DNA from: Epinephelus fuscoguttatus
Taxonomy: Eukaryota; Chordata; Actinopteri; Perciformes; Serranidae
Assembly (NCBI RefSeq): GCF_011397635.1
Contig: NC_064755.1
Span: 38,174,059 to 38,238,058, forward strand
Reading direction: 5' to 3'
DNA length: 64,000 bases
In this document: piece by piece, positions 14,801 through 26,800 of the stretch
How the letters are laid out: every line of letters starts with the position of its first letter
How positions within the stretch are numbered: position 1 is the first letter of the stretch
Position numbers and translations under genes: made by a program
Notes under the pieces: generated by a model
Seen by the model: only the letters and a program-made list of their open reading frames with translations
Told to the model about the DNA's origin: nothing
Database searches by the model: none

Positions 14801-17800
14801 TGAAGTGTCAGCCTGCTCTAAACTAACTGATGAATGAACCACAGATATTCACCGGTGCAATAAACATACTGTAAAAAGTGAAGCCATGTCCTGTAAACAT
14901 TCAACACGCTGATCAAACTAGAAATAACAACTGAATATTACGTCTAACAAAAAAACATGGTGACATTTTGTAGATTAAACTCTTTGTCAGACATGTTCAA
15001 GATCTATAAACTCTTCTCCTTCTCTCTGCAGGTGCTCGCTGTGATGAGTGCTCACCTGGTTACTATGGAAACCCCGGAGAGTCAGGAGGGCAGTGTCAGC
15101 CCTGTCAGTGCAACAACAACATCGACATGTTGGACCCGGACTCCTGCGACGCCAGAACCGGCGAGTGTCTGCGTTGCCTTTACCACAGCGAGGGCGCCTC
15201 CTGCCAGCTCTGCAAGCTGGGTTACTACGGCAACGCATTGCAGCAGGACTGTAGGAGTGAGTACACTGGGTTTATTGGGTTATCATGGCAACATCCTGCC
15301 ACAGGACAAAGTCTTGACAAAGCTTTTTACATCATCTTAATAAAATCTGACTGAAATTTGCAATAAACTGGCTGACAGCATCCAGAACAGCCTTTAACTT
15401 TCACTCTGGTGAGCTGCCAGAATTACAAAACCCAGAAACTTAACTCTTTAGAAATCCCTCTTTACAGATCAATATTATGGCTTTTAGCAAGCGCCGTTAT
15501 TTTCCATGATTATTTTTAGCCCGATTCCTGTGTGTCTTGTGTCCTGATCTGTTTTTTGCTGCCCATCTTGACCAGGACTCCCTGGCAGAAGAGATTTTGT
15601 GTCTCACTAGGACCTTTCTGAATAAGTAGAGAAAAAAATGAAAATAAATGCATGAAAATCTTCAAGCATCATTCACACATTATCTGACTTGGAGTGCTGA
15701 CAACCCTTGATTTATAAGAGAGACCTTGATCTTAATAAAAACTTAATGAAGTCTTACGTAGAATCTAGACAAATCTCCTGAGTAAAGTCTCGATACATCC
15801 TGATGAAGTCTGGTTCTCGTCCACAGAATGTGTTTGTAACAAGCTGGGCAGCGAAAACTCCAGCTGTCCGTCATCCGGCGACTGTCACTGCGACCGCAGC
15901 AGCGGTCAGTGTCAGTGCCTGCCCAACGTGATTGGTCAACACTGCGACCGCTGCGCACCTGACACCTGGAACATGGCGAGCGGCCACGGCTGTCAGACCT
16001 GCAACTGCAACCCCAAACACTCTTACGGGATGTCCTGCAACGAGGTGAGGGGCAGGCTGTCATGTGATACAAAAGTAAACAATGTCAGATTCCAAACATT
16101 CATTAAATCATAGATAAAAAATAATAAAGGTCCAATAATTACCAGAAAATAAGAATAATTGTGTTCTCATTACCTTTGAATGAGCCATTTACATCTACAT
16201 AGGGAGTGGGTTGTCCTTTATGGAGATCACCAGGTAGCACTGTTATGTTACTGCAGTAGCTCAGCACTGATGAACACACATAGGGCCATTCACGTTTTCG
16301 TGTTGGCCCCTGTAGTAATGATGCCCAACTGCAGCGCACACAATAGCTGCCCGTCTCTGAGATGAGAGGAAGAAACCTCTACGGATAATTCGGCTCTCGA
16401 TAAAAACCTCCTGAACAATGAACACTGAAGGAATTCTAGCCGGGGGAAGTTTCAGCTGGTGGCAATCTGCAATTCACAGCTAGATGCCACCAAATTCCCT
16501 AAATCAGTGGTTCTCAACTGGTCCAGCCAAAGGGTCCAGATTTCTCTTAATAATAAAGAATGTTTTTTACAAACCTGACCTGTTTGCAAGTCACTTGGGT
16601 CCATTCAGAATGGACCCGTGACACACTTTTGAACCAAGACTCACCAGTTGGGAACCACCGCCCTAAACTGTTGAAAAATCAAAGCACTTAATGATCAAAC
16701 TGTTCACTCAGCTCTGATTCCATCAGCTCCTGGTTCAATATTTAGATGATGATTGTAAAGACTGTGTTTGGTCCACAGATCAGCGGTCATTGTTCCTGTC
16801 AGCCGGGCTTCGGAGGAAGGACATGCAGCGAGTGTAAAGAACTGTTCTGGGGAGACCCAGAGGTCAAATGTCACGGTATGTTTACTCTTTATTCAGCTTC
16901 ATTTATTGCCACTGTGCAACATCTACATAGGGAACAAATGAAAAGCGAAGAGTAGATTTTTTAGATTGGATTCAGGAGACATGTTCCCTGACATCTAAAC
17001 ATTTAAAATTCAACATCAGGGAAACATTTTCCATCAGCTTTGACCACGTTTGGGTCCTGCACTCTGTTGTGGCGTGCGGTATTCCGATCCAGGATGCCTT
17101 GATGGCGCCGGGTGTCTGCGGAGCTCTGAATGCTACAACTGTTCGGTCAACCAGAGTCTTGTTACATCCATTCCACTTCCAGTGATGGGACATTAGCCAG
17201 TGCTTTCAGACCTAGAGTTGTCTCCTTTGGTCTGAATCAGGGACTAATTTTGTCACAAAGTTGTATAATTGCCTAGAGTTGGTTCATGTTCTCACGACAG
17301 CATACAAGCGGACCAACGAGTGGGAAAAATCCAGGAAGTAAACAAAGTGTTGAAGAAGAGTACACTTGCAAGATAAATGTGACACTTTCTAATGTCACAA
17401 TGGAGGGACAACTACGCAGGTTGATTTTAGCGCTGCTCATCGTGGACTATATTGCTGTCATTGTTCATTTTAGTCAAACCATACAGTTTGAAAACGAGGC
17501 GCGGCTCCAACTAGAAAACAATGTTTTGATGCATTGGATGTGCTGAATGTGCATATTAAGGCAGTACAGGAGGAGGTGCACATTAATAATCCTCCAGGAC
17601 TGTAACATGCTCATGTTTAACCCAAACAATGTGTCATGTGACTGCAGTTGCTTCAGATCCAGGTCAGAATACGTTCTCACCACAAACGAACCGCACCAGA
17701 GTTCATTCACCTCTTCAAGAAGGTTTTGGTCTGGTTGTTTTGGTGCACACCCGAGTGCGATTGCTGAGTTAGATTGAACCGAACCAAACAGGACAGCTTG

Positions 17801-20800
17801 AGTAAAACATGACCGTGACAGTGTCAGATCTACCTATGTGTACGTGAAGGAGAAACTGCTGAGTCACAGTTCAGATCTCATTGACTCGTTCAGCCACTGC
17901 TCCACTGCATCGTGGGAACATTCTTCCTCCTAGCATCCTCTGCTGTGACTTATATTAAATCCAGATGTTACCAGAGGCCCCGGGGCCCTGTTGCCATGGA
18001 CACAAGACCAGAGATCTGTCTTAGCATCCAAATATCCCTCCAAAATCCACAAAGGGGCTTTGTTAGTAACACGCAAAGCGGAAGGTCAGAAACTGGACCT
18101 GCTGAGAGAGAAGAGGGAGAGAGGGGGTCCATGACCAACACTGTCTGTCTGTCTCTCTCTCTATGAGTCTGTCTGTCTGTCTCTCTGAGTCTGTCTTTCT
18201 TCCTGTCTGTCTGTTTGTTTGCCCCAGTGAATCAGAGAGAAATCTCAGTCTGGTTCAGGTTTGTTGTTCCTGCAGCATGAGGGAGCTTCAGATGTTTGAT
18301 ACAAACCAGATGTTGAAAACACATAGACACACACGTCTCCCCTCAGGAGATGTTTTCACGAGTAGGAAGTTAAACAGTATTTTTCTGACTCTTCCTGTAA
18401 ATTGTTTTTACAGTAAATGAAAGTTTGACCTCCCGAAGATATTTCAACATTTTTATCAGATGACGAAATAACAGAGGTAGAAACTTTTATCACTATGATT
18501 GTGATAGTTCAGTCTGCAGAGTTTGTTTTGACTGAACACAGAGACACTAACAGAAACTACTAATCTAAAAAACAAACAAACCCCAAATCGAATAAATGAA
18601 GACACCCACAATCACCACAGTGTTCCCTCTGTTCTTCACTTTCTGTCAGCTGACAGGCTGTGTCCACTAGAGGCCGCTGGTGTCCTTCACTGTTCTCATG
18701 TCGTCTGTTTTCAGGATTTCCCTCAGGCTGAACATTAGAATGTTAAAAACAGCACAGCAGTTTGTTCAGACTCATCTCTGATTGGTTAAAACAAAACACA
18801 GAGGAAACAATTATTTGAGGTTTTTATTAGTTTCACTGGAGAAACTTTGTTTGCTTTAACTTTATCTGTTACATGACTAACTCATGACGTCCAGTTATGT
18901 GTCATAACTATTCCACTACAGTATTGATGAACTGACGCTGCTGCTTTAACTATTTGATTCTTTGACTGAGCTGGGGAAAAAAAAACATGTAAAGCATTGC
19001 TATGGCAACCACCTGACATGACATGACATGATGATCAGTGGATGATTTAAAATGTGATGTTGTAAGATCATCTAGTTTAACACCAGAACGAAACCAATAG
19101 AGTCTGACTGAAACATTATCTGTCCGTCGGGGTTTCAGTCTGTCAGTGTCAGGGTATCTGTCCATCAGGGTATCGGCCTGTCAGGGTTTCTTTCTGTCAA
19201 AGTTTCTGTCTGTCAGGGTCAGGGTATCTGTCTGTCAGGGTCAGGGTTTCTGTCTGTCAGGGTCAGGGTTTCTGTCTGTCAGGGTCAGGGTATCTGTCTG
19301 TCAGGGTCAGGGTTTCTGTCTGTCAGGGTCCGGGTTTCTGTCTGTCAGGGTCAGGGTATCTGTCTGTCAGGGTCAGGGTATCTGTCTGTCAGAGTTTCTG
19401 TCTGTCAGGGTTAAGGTATCGGTCTTTCAGGGTATCGGTCTGTCAGGGTCAGGGTATCTGTCTGTCAGAGTTTCTGTCCGTCAGGGTTAAGGTATCGGTC
19501 TGTCAGGGTTTCTGTCTGTTAGGGTACAGTTTGGGAATCGGTCTGTCAGAGTTTCTGTCTGTCAGGGTAAGAGTATCTGTCAGGGTTTCCGTCCATCAGG
19601 GTATCTGTCTATGAGGGTTGGGGTATCTGTATGTCAGGGTCAGGGTTTGCGTCTATCAGGGTACCGGTCTGTCAGGCTAGGTGTATCTGTCGTTCATGGT
19701 CAGGGTCTCCATCTGTCAGGGTATCTACAGCTCCTGAAGAGCCCTCAGTGTAGCTTGTTGAGCACACCTCTAACTCTCGCTGTGTTTCCGTTTCAGCATG
19801 CGACTGCGACCCTCAAGGGATCTCAGAGCAGCAGTGTAACAAAGCCAACGGTCACTGCGTCTGTGTGGAAGGCGTTTCTGGGCCACGCTGCGACACCTGT
19901 GCCCGTGGGTTCTCCGGTACCTTCCCTGACTGCCAACGCTGCCACCAGTGCTTTGCTGAATGGGATGAGGTCATCGGTCAGCTGACCAATCAGACACACC
20001 GCCTTGTCAACAAGGTCAACGCCATCAAAGCCAACGGAGTCAGTGGACCGTACAGGAAATCTATTGACAGCATGGAAAAGAGCGTCGCCGACATCAGAGT
20101 CATCCTGAACCAGAATCCAGCTTCACAGCCGCTGTCGGAGATCCAGGAGCTGCTGCAGCAGGCCAGGTGAGATTATATTTAATCTGGAGATTAAAACAGC
20201 TCAGATTAATACAACCAACTCCGAAAATGTTGGGACATTGTATAGAAATATAAATAAAAACATATTGCAATGATATGCACATCTTTTTTTACCTGTATTT
20301 GATTGAATACAGTCCAAGGACAAGATATTTCATGTTTAAATGTTTGTAAATACATATACACTCATTCTGAATTTGATGCCTACAGCACTTTCCAAATAAA
20401 TTGGGACAGGGGCATGTTTACCACTGTGTGACATCACCTTTTCTGTTATGGTGCTTTCAGACCTAGAGTTTCCATGCAAAAAAATCCCAGGAAGTAAACA
20501 AAGTGTTGAAGAAGAGTACACTTGCAAGATAAATGTGACACTTTCTAATGTCACAATGGAGGGACAACTACGCAGGTTGATTTTAGCGCTGCTCATCGTG
20601 GACTATATTGCTGTCATTGTTCATTTTAGTCAAAGCATACAGTTTGAAAACGAGGCGCGGCTCCAACTAGAAAACAATGTTTTGATGCATTGGATGTGCT
20701 GAACGTGCATATTAAGGCAGTACAGGAGGAGGTGCACATTAATAATCATTATATAATGATAATCATCACTATAACATGCTCATGCTTGTTTAACCTCATG

Positions 20801-23800
20801 CATGCCTCTTCAAGAAGGTCTCAGTCCAGTTGTTTTGGTGCACACCCAAGTGCGACTGCTGTGTTCACACCTGCCCCAATGAACCACACTTAGGGGGCAA
20901 ACAAACTTGAGTTCGATTGAACTGAACCAAACAGGGCAGGTGTGAAAGCACCCTAATAACACTCAGCAAGTGTTTGGGAACTGAGGACACTAATTGTTGA
21001 AGTTTTGAAAGTAAAATTTTTACTTGATATATGACTTCAGTTGCTCAACAGTTCGGGGTCTCTGTTGTCATATTTGCACTTCATGATGCACCACGCATTT
21101 TCAATGGGAGACAGGTCTTGACTGCAGGCAGGTTAGTTAAGTACCTGCACTCTTTTGCAGAATGCGCTTCATTGTCTTGCTGGAATAAGCAGGGAAATCC
21201 CTGGAAATTGTGTCATCTGGATTGCAGCATATTTTGCTCTAAAACCTGTATGTACCTTTCAGTGATCATGGCGCCTTCCCAGATGTGAGAGATGGGAGCT
21301 AACACATCCCCATACCATCGCATATGCTGATTTTTTTTAACTTTGCGCTGTCAACAATCTGGATGATCCTTTTTCTTTTCAGCCTGCAGAACATGACGTC
21401 CATGATTTCCAAAAACAATGTGAAATATGGACTTGTCAGACCAGGCACCCTTTCCTGCTGTGTGTCAGTCCATCTCAGATGAGCACAGGTCCAGAGAAAT
21501 CAGCGTCATTTCTGGATGTTGTTGATATATGGCTTTCACTTTGCATGATGGAATCTTACCGACAATGGTTTTCCAAAGTGTTCCTGAGCCCATGTAATAA
21601 TATCCTTTATACATTTCTCCAGTTTTTCTAAATTTTTTGATAATATTATGGATTGTAGATAGTAAAATCCATGAAGTCCTTTCAGCTGTGTTAGAAATGT
21701 TCTCAAACTGTTGGACTTTTTGCCCACACAGTTTTTCACAAAGTTACAACCCTTGCTTGTGAACAACTGAGCCTTACTGATACTCATTTGTTACCAGTTA
21801 ATTTGTTTACCTATGGAACGTCTTAAACAGGTGTTTTTTGAGCAGTCTTTTCTCGCTCCTAGCCCAACTTTTTTTGTTGGGTTGCAGGCATTGAATTCAG
21901 AATGAGGGTATATTTACAAAAACAATGAAGTTTATCAGTTTGAATATTAAATCTCTTCAACTCAGTGTAGGTCAAAAAGGATTTGCAAATCGTAGCATTC
22001 TGTTTTAATTTACGTTTTCAAAGTGTCTCCACTTTTTTGGAATTAAGATTGTATTCACTGTGACCTCTGACCTTCCTGTTTCCCTCAGTGACCTGATGGG
22101 GGCTCTAAGCCAGATGTTGAACCGCACCGAAGAGACGCTGATCCAGGTGGAGGACGAGGACGCAGCTGCAGGAACCAAACTGGACTCTTTGATGTCGGAC
22201 ACTCAGAAACTGGAGAGGACGGTCCAGGAGCTGTTGGATCAGGTCGAGTTCATCAAGAACTCTGACATCAGAGGTGAGAAGTGGTCATGTGACCAAACAC
22301 TTTGAATATATCTCCTCAGTTCTTATGATTTTAAAACTGTCTTGGATCAGTGTCTGTGATGCTGTGTCGCCCCCTGAGGGCTGATTTTAAAAATTTCTAT
22401 GGATCAGTTCAGTAGAGTTTTGGTAGAATCGTCGTTTTTCTCCACTGCGTGTTTTGGGTTGACATTTTTAACGCCTTTTAGACCTCCAGTAGAATTGAAA
22501 TGAAGTTCTCCTTACTGTGGTTCTTTGGTCTGATTTGTACTTCCTGTCTGTTGCCAGGGGCGACCAACAGTGTCACTAAGTACTTCCTGCAATCTCAGGC
22601 GGCTGAAGCTCGAGCAAACGCCTCCACTGTCGACCCCGACAGCCCCGTAGAAAACTCCAGCACCCTACGGCAACTCACAGAGGACAAAATGAACCAAACC
22701 AGAGAGGAGTTCCAGAGGAGGCACACTGAGTATGCTCAGAGACTGGACGACCTGGCAGGAGAGCTGCAGACTCTAGACCTATCAGAGATCAGCCACAAGG
22801 TGGGAGATTGTGTTTCTAACAGTATTTAGCTTGAAGCTTCTATTGGGACGTGACACTTCTGTTTTATGTTTGTTGTATATATATGTTAGATATTATTTTT
22901 TATTATTATATCAGAATCAGAATCTCTCTTGATGTTCTGGTCTGTCCTGGTTCTTACAGACCTGTGGCAGTCCATCATCAGGTCAGGATTCGTGTTCGTC
23001 CTCTCCCTGTGGAGGTCTTGGCTGTGTGGACTCTGAGGGTCGAACCAAATGTGGAGGTGAAGGATGTGACGGTGTTGTGACGACTGCCCACAACGCCTGG
23101 AAAAAGGCCCAAGACTCTGAACAGGAAATCATTAGTGCCATGGAGGAAGTGGAGAAGCTCTCCAAAATGGTTAGTCTGATAGGTTCTGGTCTGAGCTGGA
23201 TCTGGTTCAGGTGGACCTCAGTGGATATTCTCAGCTGTGTTTTGTCTGCAGGTGTCGGAGGCCAAACTGAAGGCGGACGAGGCGAAGCTGAGCGCTCAGG
23301 ACGTCCTGATGAAGACCAACAGAACCAAACAGAAAGTCCAGCAGAGCAACGAGGAGCTGAGAGGTCTCATCAAACAGATCAGAGACTTCCTCACACGTAC
23401 GTCTCTCACCACCACTCACCAAACACAACATCTCCTGAGATTCAAGGACTTGCTGTACCTCAGGGCCCTATTTCAGAAAGCAGGCTCAACAAACTCTGAG
23501 CCTAATTCCGATTTGAACCCCGAGTTGACTGAGCCTCAGCTGGGAAGGTTTTCAAACCTGCCAGCCAGCAGGTTTGCTTCACAAAGTATGTTGCCATAGT
23601 AACTGACTCAGGGTTACGCTGAACTGGCTTTATGAAACGGAAAACTCAGTTTCCCTCATCTTAAGCTGAACATATTCAGAGTTTTCACAATTCTTGCTTT
23701 CTGAAATAGGGCCCAGGTGTTCATCCTGTGTTGACAGTCAGAAGAGACCCTAGAGGACTCATTCTGGTTAATTCCAGCTCTGTAGTTCTGTCATGTTTCT

Positions 23801-26800
23801 ACACTTCCTGTCAGTAACAACAGCACCTCTGAGACTTCAGTGAAAATCAAAGATCCTGATGGAGGCAGTCTCTTCTGGTTTTTAGCCTTGACCTGTTTAT
23901 TACTAACAGATATCCATCACAGGATGTCACATTGCACTCCTATGGGGTCAGCAGGTCAGAAATATACTCAGGAGTCAGCCAGGAACTAAAGCAGATGTTT
24001 GTACTGTATGTGATCTTGTGATCGGTCCTGAGGCAGCTGGAGTGCATCAGGTCACACTGACTCTTGAGGGAGCACACACAGTTTGCATAATGTAATAGCA
24101 TGTTTCCAAATGACTGCATATCTACAGAAACGTAAGATTTATCAAGGTTTACACAATGGGAGCGCTGACATCAGTTTTCTTGCCTCTGTGCCAGCGACAG
24201 CTGTGGTCAGAAAACAATATCTCAAGAACGCCTCAAGGGAATTTCTTCAAATGTGGCACAAATGTCCACTTGGACTCAATGAACTGACTACATTTTGGTG
24301 GTCAAAGGTCAAGGTCTATTTGACCTCATCTGTCTCATACTTGTGATCGTGATATCGCAAGAGCACCTTGAGAGAATTTCTTCAAATTTGGCAAAAACGT
24401 TCACTTGGACTCAATGAACTGATGAACTGATAGGATTTTGGTGGTCAAAGGTCAAGGTCAGTGTGACCTTGCATACGTCTCATTCTCGTGAACAAGGTAT
24501 CTCAGGAACACCTTAAGGGAATTTTGTTAAATTTGACACAAATGTCCACTTGGACCGAGGAATACACTGATTGGAATTTTGGTGGTCGAAGGTCAAAGGT
24601 CAAGGTCGGTGTGACCTAACAAAATATATTTTTGGCCACGTTGAATAATGTGATAAAAGAAGCTGGTTAGCATTTTTTTTACTGCACTGCGTCCTGCATC
24701 CATCCTGTCCCCGATAACCCCTCTGAGTACATTTCAGTTTCTGAGTCCCAGACAATCGTATGATCTTCCTATCAACAGAATTCTCTACAGGACTGTGAGT
24801 TGGTGTCTTAACCTGGCTTTCCCAAATGTCACTCCAGCTGAGATCACTTTTTAATTGATCTCAGTTCATATTGTATGCTCAGCTACATTATTGGAGTTAA
24901 AGGAGAAAATCTGATATGCATAAAATTGGATACTGAAAAGATACTTTGGGAATATTCAACTGAAAAACAGCATGTAGACAGAAAATTGTAATGGACTGAG
25001 GACTGATCCCTGTGGTACTTAGCAGAGGATTCATATTGTCACACAGGATATCTTGTAGTACTTGATGTTTCCACCCACTGTTCTAAATGTTTAGTTGAAA
25101 TCAAGTGATCAACTGCAGCTGCAGTGAGAGCAAAAAGCACTGAAACAGATGTTTTGTAAAAGAAGCTCATCAAGAACCCTGAGAAGTGCCGTCTGTGTTG
25201 ATCAGTGAGCTGCTCTGCTACCTCACTTCCCATCAGCTCAGCAAGGGAGGGAAATGATTTCAAATGGCTGTGTCTAAAGAAGTCTGATGACCAGACAGCT
25301 GAGAAACAAACCATTGGCCAGAGCCGCCTCTTCTCTGAGGAAGCTAAGGTCCTTCAACATCTGCCGAGGACAATGCTGAGGATGTTTTCTAAGCCTGTGG
25401 TGGCCAGTGCTGTGCTGTTTGCTGTTGTGTGCTGGGGCAGCAGGTTGAGGGTAGCAGACAACAGACTCATTAAAGTGATTCTCAAGGCCAGTAATGTTGT
25501 GGGGTGGAGCTGGACTCTCTGGTGGCAGTGTCAGAGAGGAGGATGCTGTCTAAGATACGAATAAGAGTCAACATAAGAAACATGTACAGTTATTGTGGCA
25601 CCCAACAGATAATTATGAATTATAAATGCAGTATGTGAAAAATGTCCAAATGCCAGTCTATTGACTCAGAGCAGCTGAGACTCTGAGGGGGGAGTTGTGC
25701 AGGTTTATGGCCATTGGCAGGAATGACTTCCTGTGGTGCTCTGTGGTGCATCTTGGGGGAATGAGTCTGTGACTGAATGTGCTTTGTTTGACCAGCACAT
25801 CGTGGAGTGGGTGGGAGACAGTGTCCAAGAAGACACGATTCTTTTTAATTTTACCGATGTATATATTGTGGTTAATTTTTCACACTTAGAGCCTCAGCAC
25901 AGTGATGATATATACCTATATATATATATTTTTGATTTTTTAATATCTTAAGTACTACTGTTAAACACTGTAGCATACTGCACATTTTATTTTTATTTTA
26001 ATGCACATTTTCATTTCTATTTCATTTTCTTTATTGCTTTATATTTACATGCTTATATTTCATACTCTTATTCTCCCTTCTTATAATTCTCTATTCTTTA
26101 CATCAGAGCAACTGTAACAAATCACAATTTCCCCTCTGGGACCGATAAAGTATTTCTGATTCTGATCCTGATTCTGAAACCTCTTCCTGTTGTTTCAGAG
26201 GACGCTGCAGACCTGGAGAGCGTTGAGCTGGTGGCTAACGAGGTTCTGGCCATGCAGATGCCAACTACACCGGCTCAGCTGCAGAACCTGACCGACGAGA
26301 TCCGACAGAAGGTGGGAGAACTGGGAAACGTGGAGACCATCCTGCAGCAGAGCGCCGACGACATCCAGAGAGCTGAGAACCTGCTGGAGCAGGCCCGCCG
26401 AACCAGGTGAGTCCTACCTGTTCATCCAGGACGGTTTTACCTGCGCAGAGCCTGTTAGATTTGTTTTAGTCACTAAGTTCTGATGGAACTCAAAGACTTT
26501 AAGTGATTGTGTGGATCTTTAGAAATTGGGTTGAATGAAGTACTTATCCATAGTTAGTGTATTACTGAAAGCAGATGGTGGTAGGCAAGCCCCCAGTTTG
26601 GAGAAGCGGAGCGCCACAGTGTACCGCTGTTATAGCCATCTATCAATCAATAACCTTATGTGGTTCTCACCTCTCTAACAGCTTGTAGTAAACTCATGAA
26701 ATGTGACTTCCTGTGTTTGTCAGTGAGGAGGCATCAAACGTGAAGGACTCTGCAGAGAAGGTGAAACAAGCTCTGGAAGAAGCTAAGAGAGCTCAGACCG

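Larger units (their letters stand above)
16876..19796 (+). other. 2.9-kb lamb1-like intron with repeats
   Basis: The intron contains a DNA-transposon copy (about 17,199-17,798), a CT-rich microsatellite (about 18,139-18,215) and a long minisatellite (about 19,130-19,725) ending 70 bp before the acceptor. The 18,216-19,129 stretch shows nothing I recognise. Confidence 0.6.
23715..26198 (+). other. Remainder of 2.8-kb intron
   Basis: Outside the repeats listed separately (24,150-24,640 and about 25,000-26,180), the 23,715-24,150 and 24,640-25,000 stretches show nothing I recognise. Confidence 0.5.

Noticed and set aside
19146..19985. Open frames through 19,146-19,490 and 19,611-19,985
   Set aside because: They translate the 22-bp minisatellite; the second runs into the laminin exon in the wrong frame.
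24150..24640. Tandem units resembling a CRISPR-like direct repeat array
   Set aside because: Units are ~130 bp, contiguous and diverged with no unique spacers, in a vertebrate intron; it is a satellite-like repeat.
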